Assembly (NCBI GenBank): GCA_003133325.1
Contig: PKXA01000024.1
Span: 1 to 64,000, forward strand
Direction: 5' to 3'
DNA length: 64,000 nucleotides
Source of the DNA: Acidimicrobiaceae bacterium
GTDB taxonomy: Bacteria; Actinomycetota; Acidimicrobiia; Acidimicrobiales; RAAP-2
Below, one piece after another: positions 8,584 to 17,677 of the stretch. The position numbers and the translations under genes were made by a program. How positions within the stretch are numbered: position 1 is the stretch's first letter; each line of letters opens with the position of its first letter. The notes under the pieces were generated by a model, which did not search any database, was not told the DNA's origin, and was given only the letters and a program-made list of their open reading frames with translations.

Positions 8584-9408
8584 GTGACCGCTGAGCTAGA
8601 CCTGATCGTGTCGGGAGTCACCGGGGCGATGGCTGGCGGTGTGGTTCGCCCGTTGCTCGCTCCGTTTGACGCGGTATCAGACGTGTGGAAGGCGGCCATT
8701 GCGAAACGGTTAACCACAACCGGGGAGAGGATCGCTCGGAAGCGTGGGCAACGAACGTTGGAGATCAGCGAACGAACAGCGGTCAATGCCCTTGCTGCCT
8801 CTGCACTAACGGATGATGCGGTTGTCCAGGAGTACCTTGCCGGCGTCGTGGCATCGGCAACTTTGGAAAATGACAATGCCCACATGCTCGCACTGGTCGG
8901 GCGCTTGACTCCGCTCCAGATGAGGTTGCACTACGGGCTCTACCTGGGAGCAGCTATGTATACCCGGAGAGAGGTAGCCGCTTTCGAAGACGCCCTCCAA
9001 CGATGGGAGGAAGCCAACGATTATGACGGCGCTAGAGAGATGGTCACTCTCATCACCGATCCGGGACTGCCTCGGGCAGACGATTGGGACCGGGCAGAGA
9101 GAGCATTGGACAACCTTCGGCGTGAGGGTTTGGTCGACTCGCGAGCGACGTACTGGGACTCGACGGAACAAGGGATTGTTTCATTCAAGATGACACCCTT
9201 TGGCATCGATCTGTTTGCAGCAGCCTTAGGAGTCGAGATCGTCGCTTTCGGGGATCTCTGCGAGTGCGAGTTGGGCGTGCTGCAACTCGACCCCGTGATC
9301 CCTGCCATGGATACGGAATCGATGGCGCGATTTGAGGACGTGTACGGCAATACGGATCAAGTCAACGCCTGGAAACGCATGATCGAAGTCAGCGACGCGG
9401 ACGTCTGA
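8584..9408 (+). CDS. Abi-alpha-like (DUF4393-type) protein
   Basis: The 274-residue soluble protein begins with a Gly/Ala-rich segment (GVTGAMAGGVVRPLLAPFDAV). A long helical region follows, with LEISERTAVNALAASALTDDAVVQEYLAGVVASAT, which fits the Abi-alpha/DUF4393 pattern of a paired-helix 'damage' segment. The C-terminal third has PGLPRADDWDRAERALDNLRREGLV and a winged-helix-like beta region. DUF4393 members are listed as abortive-infection proteins, but their mechanism is unsettled. The assignment rests on pattern only. AGAAG-type purines just before the GTG at 8584 may serve as ribosome site. Confidence 0.4.
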   Translation: MTAELDLIVSGVTGAMAGGVVRPLLAPFDAVSDVWKAAIAKRLTTTGERIARKRGQRTLEISERTAVNALAASALTDDAVVQEYLAGVVASATLENDNAHMLALVGRLTPLQMRLHYGLYLGAAMYTRREVAAFEDALQRWEEANDYDGAREMVTLITDPGLPRADDWDRAERALDNLRREGLVDSRATYWDSTEQGIVSFKMTPFGIDLFAAALGVEIVAFGDLCECELGVLQLDPVIPAMDTESMARFEDVYGNTDQVNAWKRMIEVSDADV

Positions 9409-9473
9409 GACTCGGAAGCTTGGGGAAGAGTCGAGACTCCGACCCCTGACCGGGTTGATAGCCCAGAACACCG

Positions 9474-9600
9474 GTTCGCGGCGTGGCCCAAGCCCTCCCA
9501 CCCCCAAGCATGCTTACCGCACGCGAGCACACCCGAGGTGCCGATATGCGCTGCGGCCAGGATGGCGACGGTCGTCGTTCTGGAGCGGCGTTCTGTGCTC
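9474..9600 (+). repeat. dispersed repeat family, copy D (short)
   Basis: This copy shares its opening with copy C (GGTTCGCGGCGTGGCCCAAG, CCCTCCCACCCCCAAG), then GCGAGCACACCCGAGGTGCC and GTCGTCGTTCTGGAGCGGCG. It ends early and lacks the CACCCACAGCACCGGCTG block. Confidence 0.6.
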
Positions 9601-9624
9601 GTCGGCTGCCCGTGAACGCCGAAC

Positions 9625-10065
9625 ATGTGGCCGGCCTTGCAACGCTCTTGCGGCCGGGAAGTTGGAGTATATTGGGCCGGTCGACAGTCTCCGGGTTGGA
9701 GGTGCATACTCACATTCGAGAGTGCAGTTCCGAATCGCCTCAACATCCCAGACACCAGAGGTCATGGGGCATCGCTAAGGGTCACCAGGCACGCAGATCA
9801 GCGCAGAGTGGTGCTGAGCCACTGGCGAGATGGAATCTGCGTAGCGTCAACACCCATTGATCTGTCCGAGGTTCCCGCTTTGATCGGCCTGCTGGCGGAA
9901 GCCCTTGGCGACGCTGTAGCAACTTCAGATTCGCAGCCCACCAACGCACCCTTGCGAGCTTCGCCGTGGTCCAAGATCAGAAACTTCTTTCGTCCAACCC
10001 TTGCGAAGGTTGTCGACTTTCCTGACATACGAGGGATTCGGCGGGAGCAAACGAACGTCCGGTAG
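9625..10065 (+). CDS. hypothetical protein, start uncertain
   Basis: The open frame is 146 codons, but only the part after about 9780 looks protein-like: RRVVLSHWRDGICVASTPIDL followed by SEVPALIGLLAEALGDAV, an amphipathic helix. This strand-turn-helix pattern occurs in short actinobacterial proteins of unknown role. The first 50 codons overlap repeat-derived DNA and are probably not translated. No clear ATG begins the credible part; a GTG near 9808 is possible. The tail is basic (WSKIRNFFRPTLAKVV). I do not recognise a function. Confidence 0.3.
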   Translation: MWPALQRSCGREVGVYWAGRQSPGWRCILTFESAVPNRLNIPDTRGHGASLRVTRHADQRRVVLSHWRDGICVASTPIDLSEVPALIGLLAEALGDAVATSDSQPTNAPLRASPWSKIRNFFRPTLAKVVDFPDIRGIRREQTNVR

Positions 10066-10130
10066 GTCAGGTCGAACCGATTCTCAACCTGCCCCTGATC
10101 AATGGCTGTGGGCGCGTTATCGACATTCGG

Positions 10131-10553
10131 GTGCTTGCCGTCCGCGAACTGCCACCGACTGGCACTTTGATGGCAGTGAGATGCCTGAACACGATGCATA
10201 TGCTTCGTGGCATGGACAGAGTGCAGCAGTGGCGGCTCAGTGGGAATGTCACAATTTTGCGTGACGCTCTCGTGAACGCTGCCATGGCCAATCCCCGGAT
10301 GCGGTCTGCCAAATGGGACTCCAAGTCCGAGAAGCTGGTGGCAAAAACTCGTTGGAACTTTCTGGCATTCTTCAGCGTCCTTCCTCAGGAGATCACTGCA
10401 CGGGTGGATCAGCGAACACCGGACTTCTGGGACGTCACCGTATGCAGTGAAACCCTTCAGCTGCTGGACTATGGAAAGAACGCTGAAAACCTCGAGGTCT
10501 TCGCTCGTTCAATCTGTGCTGCCGGATTCCAGCTTCAATCGACCACCATCTGA
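10131..10553 (+). CDS. hypothetical protein, weakly DUF1499-like
   Basis: The open frame is 140 residues from GTG 10131; internal ATGs at 10170 and 10188 are alternatives. The middle, LRDALVNAAMANPRMRSAKWDSKSEKLVAKTRW, and the end, LQLLDYGKNAENLEVFARSI, recall the DUF1499 layout (helix, two strands, then a Gly-x-Asn-x-x-x-Asn-hydrophobic helix). I could not see the DUF1499 active-looking residues, so this is only a resemblance. It has no membrane segment. The gene stands alone downstream of a doubtful small ORF. Confidence 0.45.
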   Translation: MLAVRELPPTGTLMAVRCLNTMHMLRGMDRVQQWRLSGNVTILRDALVNAAMANPRMRSAKWDSKSEKLVAKTRWNFLAFFSVLPQEITARVDQRTPDFWDVTVCSETLQLLDYGKNAENLEVFARSICAAGFQLQSTTI

Positions 10554-10867
10554 ACTTCATGGAGCCGCCGATCGCGCCCTTAGCGAGGTGCCCGACTACG
10601 CCACATAACCGAGGCCACATTGCAAAGTCATCTAGGTGTCCCCGAACGGCAGCCTTCGCATGGCACCGCCCAAAAGAATCTAACGGATACCTTTTCACCC
10701 GGAATGCTCACACCACTTCAGCGCCCACTCAGGAACGTTCACCGTGGCGCCCCGAACGCTCGGAACCACACCGTCCGCCGTCGCGAACGCCGCCATCCGG
10801 CGGCAAGATCCTGAGGCAATCTCGCAGCTCAGCGGCCATGTCACACCCCCTCCGTAGCGTGCCATCC

Positions 10868-11194
10868 ATGACCACTCCCTCCGCCCACCCGAACCACCTG
10901 ATGAGTGTCGACCCGGTTCGGCACCATTCTCCCCGCCATCACTTCATGGTGGTGGCGTCGTGTTTGGCGCTGTTGGCCCTGGCCATCGCCCCCCGGGCGT
11001 TCGCGGCGGTCATCGGCGCGCTGTTCTGTATAGGAGCCGTGTTTGGGTTCGTTGCCATCCGTGGCGTCTGGCGCACGCTGCGCCGCCCGCTCGGTTCCCT
11101 GTCGGTGGGCGATGCCCTGCTCGGCGCCTTCGCCCTGCGCTGGTGGAACCGGCGCCATCCCGGCCGGCGAACTGCTCCACGTCGACTGCCATGA
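10868..11194 (+). CDS. small membrane protein, possibly DUF4395-related
   Basis: The open frame could run from 10559, but that extension is low-complexity. The ATG at 10868 begins a 108-residue protein with a short polar head (MTTPSAHPNHLMSVDP), two adjacent membrane helices (VVASCLALLALAIAPRAFAAVIGALFCIGAVFGFVAI) and a basic tail. The DP...F...ALLALAI...F.IGA..G pattern resembles the start of DUF4395 proteins. Those are small two- to four-helix membrane proteins of unknown role. It precedes a DUF427 gene by about 55 bp on the same strand. Confidence 0.45.
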   Translation: MTTPSAHPNHLMSVDPVRHHSPRHHFMVVASCLALLALAIAPRAFAAVIGALFCIGAVFGFVAIRGVWRTLRRPLGSLSVGDALLGAFALRWWNRRHPGRRTAPRRLP

Positions 11195-11223
11195 GCCAAG
11201 GCCTGCCGACGAAAGGAATAGCG

Positions 11224-11253
11224 ATGTCGCCGGAGCCGTTGAACCAGTCATGA
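11224..11253 (+). CDS. nine-codon ORF coupled to the DUF427 gene
   Basis: ATG at 11224 follows GAAAGGA with good spacing and encodes MSPEPLNQS. Its TGA (11251-11253) overlaps the ATG of the DUF427 gene in an ATGA. The only good ribosome site here belongs to this mini-ORF, so the next gene may depend on coupled re-initiation. Whether the peptide matters is unknown. Confidence 0.35.
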   Translation: MSPEPLNQS

Positions 11254-11615
11254 CGCCAGGCCACTCGATCAGCATCGTCCCCACCCTCGCTCACGTAGAA
11301 GTCCGGCTGGGCGGCCGGATGCTCGCCACCACCGACCGGGCCATGAAGCTCGACGAGACCGGGCTGCCCACCCGCTATTACCTGCCGCGGGACGACGTGC
11401 AGATGGATCTCCTGCGGCCCACGACGTTCCAGACCAATTGCCCGTTCAAGGGTGAGGCGTCCTATTGGTCTCTCGACATCGGCGGGGAAACGCATGACGG
11501 CATCGTGTGGAGCTACGAGACGCCGACGGCTCAGGCCGCCGAAGTGAGAGGGATGTTGTCCTTCTACCCCGACCGTACCGAGGTGACGGTCGACGGTCAG
11601 TCGCTTCCAGACTGA
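11250..11615 (+). CDS. DUF427 domain protein
   Basis: The 121-residue cytosolic protein matches the DUF427 fold (a small Mss4/cereblon-like beta domain). VEVRLGGRMLATTDRAMKLDETGLPTRYYLPRDDV is followed by the signature TNCPFKGEASYWSLDIGGETHDGIVWSYETP and a closing MLSFYPDRTEVTVDG. Cys and His positions of the signature are kept. Family members have no agreed biochemical role. The start at 11250 matches family length and is joined to an upstream nine-codon ORF by an ATGA overlap. Confidence 0.88.
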   Translation: MTPGHSISIVPTLAHVEVRLGGRMLATTDRAMKLDETGLPTRYYLPRDDVQMDLLRPTTFQTNCPFKGEASYWSLDIGGETHDGIVWSYETPTAQAAEVRGMLSFYPDRTEVTVDGQSLPD

Positions 11616-11969
11616 CCTACCTGTCGGGCTCAACCTCCGGCTCATCAGCCTGGCGACTCGCAGGCAGTGAGGGGTGCCGAAGCCCCAAACTCCAAGCGCC
11701 AAGGGGTCGCCCAGAATGGTCCGCCGCCGTGCCCCGGAAGCCCGAGGGACACTGGCCCCGAAACGCTGCCGGACAGGGGGACCAGACCGCCTGCGCGGAG
11801 GGTCCAGGCCTTCTAGCTTCGGCGAGCTGCTGCAACGTGCGGACGATGAGACCGGTGGCGATGTCGTCATTCTGTCGTATCGTTCTTAGCTCGGCCGGAT
11901 ATGCGAGTTAACTCGAATCTGCATTACCGAACACGAGTCCTACGGCGCAGCGTCGTTCAGTGCGGCATC

Positions 11970-12231
11970 GGCGATGCGCCGTGCCCCAAGTCGCCCGATC
12001 CCGAGCGTGCTTGCCGTCCGCCGGCACACCCGACGCGCCGTTCTGCGCTGCTGGTTGGATGGCGATGCCGTCGTTCTGGCGCGTCGTTCTGTAGTCGGTC
12101 GGAGACGCGAGATCGCCGACTCAGGTGCGTTCGGCGGCACCCACAGCACCGGCTGCCGAATGCGGATCTGTGTCCTCTGGGGCCAGGCCTGGCGGTGTCC
12201 GTGTTTGCTTGAGTTGCATGCCCCCAACAAC
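11970..12231 (+). repeat. dispersed repeat family, copy E
   Basis: This copy is very close to copy C over GGCGCGTCGTTCTGTAGTCG, GGAGACGCGAGATCGCCGAC and CACCCACAGCACCGGCTG. The left part has CGAGCGTGCTTGCCGTCCGC, and the tail ends near TTGAGTTGCATGCCCCCAAC. It lies between the DUF427 gene and the 3' end of the H+-ATPase gene. The rest of the gap (11616-11969 and 12232-12489) shows no gene. Confidence 0.7.
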
Positions 12232-12489
12232 TGAGGCACCTCTGGAGCCCTGGCCACCGAATATTTGGGGGCAGCTAAAGGGCCCAGAATGACGGTCCGC
12301 AAGGATCGCCATACGGGACGCATCACCGGCCCCACTCGGCGGACTTGAACACGCGTTACCGATGCCGATCCCGAGTCCCCGGCCAACGACATATGCCGAT
12401 ACGGAAGCCGGCGACCAATCCAATATCCGCCTCCCTTGTTGTGCCTGCCGACGGCTCGCCACGTTGCACGCTCTTGCCGTCGATGCTGA

Positions 12490-15009
12490 TCATCGGCTCA
12501 CTTTGGCGAGCTGCGGTGTCACATTGGACGGTGTCTTGGTCTTCATTGGATCGAGAATCCGATACGCGAGCAGCTTCACCCGATCCGTTACGAGGAACCA
12601 TGCCAGGGCATATCCCCATACGAAGGCTGCATATCCCCACCCGATCGGAGTCATAAAGATCCCAAAGACCGCAATGAGGGTGGCCAGCATCTGCGTGCCC
12701 AATACAGCCAGCAGGAGAACACGGGCGGGGCGTATCGACCAGAAGGGGCCGCGTGTCCGGGCGAGGAAGACGGTCAGATGTCCAGCAACAGACAGCGTCA
12801 GGTACATGAGGGTCCGCAGATGCGCATGGTCGAGGTGGAATACCTGCTTGCCTAGATAGAACAGGCCAAAGGCAGCAATCGGTCCGACGATGCCGAGCAC
12901 CGTGGCGACCCCCAGTACGAGACGCATGTTCCAGGCCTCGGGCTGATCCTTGTAGCGAACGTTGTCGTAGGCGATGGACAGGATCGCACCGTCGTTGAGC
13001 AACGCCAGCATGACGATCTGTATCGCCGTCACAGGAAAGAAATTGAAGATCAGGATGACGGCTGTGATGAACACCAGCACCCGGAGCGTCTCAGCGATTC
13101 GGTAAATCGCGTAGCTGTTCATCCGCTGGAAGATTCTCCGGCTCTCTTTGATCGCTTCGATGATCACTGCAAGGCCGGGTGTCGTCAGCACGATGGAAGC
13201 CGCTGCACGAGCGGCGTCGGTCGCGTCCGAGACAGCGATACCGCAGTCAGCCTTCTTCAGCGCTGGGGCATCGTTCACCCCGTCTCCCGTCATGCCGACG
13301 ATGTGCCCCCCCTTCTGCAGGACGTCAACAATGTGGAATTTGTGTTCGGGGAACACCTGGGCAAAGCCATCGGCCTTTTCGATCGACTCAGCCGTCGCTG
13401 CCGTCTCTTCGTGCTTGACATCGCCGAGGCCCGCAGCATCGAGAATGTCGGAACCCATCCCAAGCGTCTTGGCAGTTTCCTGGGCGATGGCCAGTGCGTC
13501 GCCGGTGACCATCTTGACGTCGACGCCCATCTGTCGCGCAGTAGCGATGGTGGCCTTGGCATCTTCGCGTGGCGGGTCGAATAGGGGTAGCACGCCAAGG
13601 AACTGCCATGGACCGTCTCCCTCGGCCCGGGCCACGCCCAACGAACGAAAGCCCCGTGCAGCGAAGTCGTTGACGGCCTTATCAACCTCTGGCTTCACAG
13701 TCGACGCATTGGCCGACAGCTCCAGGATGACCTGGGGAGCGCCTTTCGTGACCTTGAAGGAGGCTCCATCAGCACCTGTGACCGTCGCCTCTGTGCACTT
13801 GCGCACGGCATCGAAGGGTTGGAAGTGGACCACCTCATAACCCTGTAATGCAGTTTCGCTCTTCAGACCACCGAGAACAGCCAGATCGATGGCATCGGCA
13901 TTGTCCGCACGGGAGGCGAGCGCAGCATTGAGGATGAGCTGTTCGGCGGGGAGATCGTTGACGGAGTATGGATCGCCGAGCGTCAGCTTGTTCTGGGTCA
14001 GGGTGCCGGTCTTGTCGGTGCACAATACGTCCACCCCAGCCAGTTCCTCGATCGCCACCAAACGGCTCACGATCGCCTTCTTCGTGGCGAGCAGTCGAGC
14101 ACCGACCGCCATCGTCACTGACAGCACCGTCGGCATCGCCACGGGGATCGCGGCCACGGTCAGAACCAGGGCGAACTGCAGCGTGGTGAAGATCGCATCG
14201 CCGCGGATGATCGAGACGACGGTGATGACGCTCACCATCGCCACTGCGAGGATGATCAAGAAGGTGCCGATCTTCAGCACTGCCCGTTGAAAGTGGCTGA
14301 CGGTCTGCGCTTCCTGCACCAACTCCGCCGTCTTACCGAAGTAGGTGTTGGTGCCGGTGGCATAGACCAGGGCGCCGATCTCACCCTGCCGGATGATCGA
14401 GGCGGAGAAGACTGCCTCACCGGACGTGCGGGAGGCGGGCAGCGATTCTCCGGTCAGAGCGGACTGATCCACTTCGACCGGGTCGCCTGCCAGCAGGCGC
14501 GCGTCGGCCGGCACGATGTCACCGAGGCGAAGGCGAATGACGTCACCTGGCACCAGCTCACGGGACGGCGGGGTGATCCACTTGCCGTCACGGAGCACCC
14601 GGGCCTTGATGGCGAGTTCGGCCTTGAGGGCAGCAATGGCTTTGCCTGCCTGGTGTTCTTCCCAGAACCCGATTCCGGCGTTGGCCAAGAGCAGGACGAG
14701 GATGATGAAGAAGTCCGGCCAGTGCTTCAGCACGCCGGACAGGATCACTGCAGCCTCGATCATCCAGGGGATGGGACCCCAGAAGTAGGTGAGGAACTTC
14801 AGGAGCGGGTTGTCCGGCTTCTCTTCGATCTCGTTCGGCCCGTACTGGATCAGCCGCTTCTCTGCCTCTGCCTGGGTGAGGCCCTCCGGTGAGGACGCCA
14901 AGCGCTTCTCCACCTCGACCAGGGACAGGTCTTTCAGATCGTCGTTCGCATCTGGCTTCGATCCCGGCTTCAAGTCGGGAGCCTCGGGCGAGATGCCATC
15001 AGATTCCAT
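12490..15009 (-). CDS. plasma-membrane H+-translocating P-type ATPase (P3A)
   Basis: The 839-residue protein has the full P-type order: LTQAEAEKRLIQYGPNEI at the cytosolic N terminus, TGES (residues 186-189) in the actuator domain, PVAMPT in M4, DKTGTLT with phospho-Asp332, the KGAP nucleotide-binding motif, and MTGDGVNDAPALKKADCGIAV. About ten membrane helices are predicted. The P3A pattern (IPWMIEAA, VLTVAAIPVAMPTVLSVTM, NSYAIYRIAET) points to proton export, giving membrane potential and pH control. A TTG at 15024 extends the frame five codons. The ATG at 15009 has GGAAG at proper spacing and is preferred. It is divergent from the MarR-CLC operon. Confidence 0.92.
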   Translation of the reverse strand: MESDGISPEAPDLKPGSKPDANDDLKDLSLVEVEKRLASSPEGLTQAEAEKRLIQYGPNEIEEKPDNPLLKFLTYFWGPIPWMIEAAVILSGVLKHWPDFFIILVLLLANAGIGFWEEHQAGKAIAALKAELAIKARVLRDGKWITPPSRELVPGDVIRLRLGDIVPADARLLAGDPVEVDQSALTGESLPASRTSGEAVFSASIIRQGEIGALVYATGTNTYFGKTAELVQEAQTVSHFQRAVLKIGTFLIILAVAMVSVITVVSIIRGDAIFTTLQFALVLTVAAIPVAMPTVLSVTMAVGARLLATKKAIVSRLVAIEELAGVDVLCTDKTGTLTQNKLTLGDPYSVNDLPAEQLILNAALASRADNADAIDLAVLGGLKSETALQGYEVVHFQPFDAVRKCTEATVTGADGASFKVTKGAPQVILELSANASTVKPEVDKAVNDFAARGFRSLGVARAEGDGPWQFLGVLPLFDPPREDAKATIATARQMGVDVKMVTGDALAIAQETAKTLGMGSDILDAAGLGDVKHEETAATAESIEKADGFAQVFPEHKFHIVDVLQKGGHIVGMTGDGVNDAPALKKADCGIAVSDATDAARAAASIVLTTPGLAVIIEAIKESRRIFQRMNSYAIYRIAETLRVLVFITAVILIFNFFPVTAIQIVMLALLNDGAILSIAYDNVRYKDQPEAWNMRLVLGVATVLGIVGPIAAFGLFYLGKQVFHLDHAHLRTLMYLTLSVAGHLTVFLARTRGPFWSIRPARVLLLAVLGTQMLATLIAVFGIFMTPIGWGYAAFVWGYALAWFLVTDRVKLLAYRILDPMKTKTPSNVTPQLAKVSR

Positions 15010-15063
15010 ATGGGTATCTTCCAACCTTTCGTGTGCCGCACGCGTTGGCCGGACCGCTCAGCG

Positions 15064-15089
15064 TTAGTATATGCAATGATTAGTGTATG
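15064..15089. promoter_or_regulatory. candidate operator: two 10-bp direct repeats
   Basis: TTAGTATATG (15064-15073) and TTAGTGTATG (15080-15089) are 16 bp apart in the gap between the divergent ATPase and MarR genes. The second covers the MarR start codon. TAGTAT at 15066-15071 would serve as a -10 box and give a nearly leaderless MarR transcript, which fits the absence of a ribosome site. Autoregulation by the MarR protein is inferred. Confidence 0.4.
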
Positions 15090-15575
15090 AATCCTAGTGA
15101 CTCTGGTCCATCTACGTCGCTTGACTCGGTGATCGATGCTGTGCTGTCGGCCAGCCGGGTGCTCGTGGCGGTGGCGGCACGGTCTCTCGCCGATGTCGCC
15201 GAGGAGGTCACCCTCACGCAGTACCGGACGCTCGTCGTGCTCGCGTCCCGCGGACCTCAGAACCTTGCGGGGCTCGCTGAGGCAGTGGGAGTGACACCGG
15301 CAACAGCGACCCGGATGTGCGACCGCCTGGTGCGAAAGGACCTCATTCGTCGAAGGACAGAACGAGACGATCGCCGCCACCTCCGGGTCATGCTGACGGA
15401 GAAGGGACGGGCACTCGTCGATGCCGTCACAGATCGTCGGCGTCGGGAGATCGAACGCATCATGAACGAGATTCCGCCCGAGGAGCAGGTTGTCCTTATT
15501 CAAGCGCTCGGACGGCTCGCCACCGCTGCGGGCGAGGTGCCAGAGCAGGACTGGAGTTCGGGCTGGGACCTATGA
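15087..15575 (+). CDS. MarR-family transcription regulator
   Basis: The 162-residue protein has the MarR winged helix. VTLTQYRTLVVLASRGPQNLAGLAEAVG is followed by the recognition helix region VTPATATRMCDRLVRKDLIRRRTERDDRRHLRVMLTEKG, with the wing DDRRHLRV. Flanking helices would form the dimer interface. No cysteine pair for redox sensing is seen apart from the one in the recognition helix, so a small-molecule ligand is more likely. The stop overlaps the CLC start (ATGA), and the divergent gene is an H+-ATPase, so control of both is plausible. Confidence 0.88.
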   Translation: MNPSDSGPSTSLDSVIDAVLSASRVLVAVAARSLADVAEEVTLTQYRTLVVLASRGPQNLAGLAEAVGVTPATATRMCDRLVRKDLIRRRTERDDRRHLRVMLTEKGRALVDAVTDRRRREIERIMNEIPPEEQVVLIQALGRLATAAGEVPEQDWSSGWDL

Positions 15576-17677
15576 CCGAGGAAGTTATTCCAGATTCCGG
15601 TCGCGCCGTGTGGGTGCGGTCCCTCTCGGCCCGAGCGGCCCGGTGGGTGGCCTCAGCCTCGTACCTCAAGAAGTGGACCGTGCTCGGAGTTGTCATCGGA
15701 GCGGTAGCCGGGCTCGGCGCCATCGTCTTTTACGAGGCCTTGGTCGCCTGCACCCATCTCTTTTTGGGCGTGCTCGCCGGCTACCGGGTGCCAACCCCAG
15801 TTGGCGAAGGTGCTCACGTCGCGTCCGTCTCAGCGGCACGTCCGTGGTCGCTCCCCCTCATTGCAGGACTCGGAGCACTGCTTGGGGCGATACTCGTATT
15901 CCGCTTCGCACCCGAAGCCGAAGGCCACGGCACCGATGCGGCGATCTCCGCGGTGCATCACAACCCCCGGGGCGTCCGGTTCCGTGCGGTGATCGTCAAG
16001 ATCGTGGCCTCGGCCCTCACTATTGGTTCTGGGGGCTCAGGTGGGAGAGAGGGGCCGACCGGGCAGATCAGTGCGGGCTTCGGTTCTCTGCTCGCCAGGG
16101 TGCTCGAACTCGAACCGGCCGACGGTCGCATAGCGGTGGCGACCGGTATCGGGTCGGGCATCGGGGCCATCTTCGGAGCGCCTTTGGGTGGTGCGGTGTT
16201 GGCTTCGGAGATCCTCTACCGCGACGATTTCGAACCGGCGGCACTTCTGCCGTGCTTCATCGCATCAGCCGTCAGCTATGTCGTCTTCAGCTCGGTCGAG
16301 GGGTTCTCCCCCCTGTTCGGCTACGTGGCGAGCTACCACTTCACCGACCCAGTCCAGTTGGTCTGGTTCGCGCTCATCGGCGTGCTGGCTGGTCTGATCG
16401 GACTTTTCTACGCCAAGGGCTTCTATGGGATGGCCGACCTCTTTCACCGACTGCCCTGGCCCCGTTGGGTCAATCCAGCCCTCGGCGGAATCCTGGTTGG
16501 CGCAATCGGTATCGCCATCCCCGAGGTGCTCGGCACCGGGTACGGCTGGGTGCAAACGAGCCTCGGTCACGGTTTGCTCTCGATTCCGCTCTGGATCGTC
16601 CTGATCCTTCCTTTCGCCCGGATCCTGGCCACTGGGCTCTCCATTGGCTCGGGAGGGTCGGGGGGGATCTTCGGGCCGGGCATGGTGATCGGAGCCTTTC
16701 TGGGGGCGTCGGTGTGGCGGCTCTTTGAACCCATGTTCCCTTCCATGGGCCACAGCCCGGCGCCCTATGTGATCGTCGGCATGATGAGCTGCTTCGGCGG
16801 CATCTCACGGGCACCGCTGGCCGTCATGCTCATGGTGGCCGAAATGACAGGAAGCCTGTCCATCATCACTCCGGCCATGGTCGCAGTTGGCATCTCGTGG
16901 CTCATCGTGCGGCGCAACGACGACACCATTTACCGCAGTCAGCTCAAGAGTCGGGCCGACGCACCTGCTCAGCGCCTTCTCGCCGGCCTCCCTCTTCTCG
17001 CTGCCATCCCGACTACTCGGGCCATGGTGAAGCCAAGTTTGGTGATCTCCACTGAACTCAGCACCGATGCGGTCAAAGAGAGAATGGATCTGGACGGACT
17101 CAATGGAGCACCGGTTGTGGATCCCGCCGGTCGTTTCGAAGGCATCTTGGCTCGGGCAGCGCTCGCCTCGAAAACTGAACACCACCGAACGGTGAGTGAT
17201 CTCATCGATGCGGGAGCTCCCATCGTCTCGGCGTCGAGCAGGCTCGATGTGGCGTTGGAGAGTTTGACCGAAGCGCCATTGTCATGGGTGCCCGTCCTCG
17301 ATGGTGACCGACGGGTCGTCGGCACGTTGTCGATCTCAGACGTCGTGCGCGCCTACCGTCAAGAACTGGTGGCAAGTGCAGAGCGGGTGAGTGAACTCGG
17401 TGAAATTACCGGAGCCTCGCAGATGACAATCACTGCTGATTCACCCATCACCAACAAGACCCTTCGCCAGGCCGGACTGCCCAAGGGCCTCCTGATCACC
17501 TCGATCACGCGAGGGGATCAGGTCTTCGTACCCAATGGTGACACCGTATTGGCCGTCGGCGATCACCTCTCGGTACTCGGGCAACCGAGCGACCTGAAAA
17601 GCATCGGCCAGGTTGATCCACTTGGCACCCATTCATTGCAACCCCACAAACGCTGGCCAGTTCGGCACCGGGAATAG
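15572..17677 (+). CDS. CLC-family chloride channel/transporter with CBS pair and TrkA-C-like tail
   Basis: The 701-residue protein has a CLC membrane core (residues about 30-450). It includes GSGGSGGREGPTGQ with gating Glu160 and the second anion-binding loop GSGGSGGIFGPGMVIGA. The cytosolic part holds two CBS domains (about 475-600; LNGAPVVDPAGRFEGIL and LSWVPVLDGDRRVVGTLSISD) and a final RCK_C/TrkA-C-like domain (ITADSPITNKTLRQAGLP...FVPNGDTVLAVGDHLSVLG). CLC proteins conduct or exchange chloride for protons. Together with the divergent H+-ATPase this suggests acid or membrane-potential control. It is translationally coupled to the MarR gene by ATGA. Confidence 0.92.
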   Translation: MTEEVIPDSGRAVWVRSLSARAARWVASASYLKKWTVLGVVIGAVAGLGAIVFYEALVACTHLFLGVLAGYRVPTPVGEGAHVASVSAARPWSLPLIAGLGALLGAILVFRFAPEAEGHGTDAAISAVHHNPRGVRFRAVIVKIVASALTIGSGGSGGREGPTGQISAGFGSLLARVLELEPADGRIAVATGIGSGIGAIFGAPLGGAVLASEILYRDDFEPAALLPCFIASAVSYVVFSSVEGFSPLFGYVASYHFTDPVQLVWFALIGVLAGLIGLFYAKGFYGMADLFHRLPWPRWVNPALGGILVGAIGIAIPEVLGTGYGWVQTSLGHGLLSIPLWIVLILPFARILATGLSIGSGGSGGIFGPGMVIGAFLGASVWRLFEPMFPSMGHSPAPYVIVGMMSCFGGISRAPLAVMLMVAEMTGSLSIITPAMVAVGISWLIVRRNDDTIYRSQLKSRADAPAQRLLAGLPLLAAIPTTRAMVKPSLVISTELSTDAVKERMDLDGLNGAPVVDPAGRFEGILARAALASKTEHHRTVSDLIDAGAPIVSASSRLDVALESLTEAPLSWVPVLDGDRRVVGTLSISDVVRAYRQELVASAERVSELGEITGASQMTITADSPITNKTLRQAGLPKGLLITSITRGDQVFVPNGDTVLAVGDHLSVLGQPSDLKSIGQVDPLGTHSLQPHKRWPVRHRE

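Noticed and set aside
15490-16728. 412-residue plus-strand frame overlapping the CLC gene
   Set aside because: Arg-rich out-of-frame reading of a well-defined channel gene.
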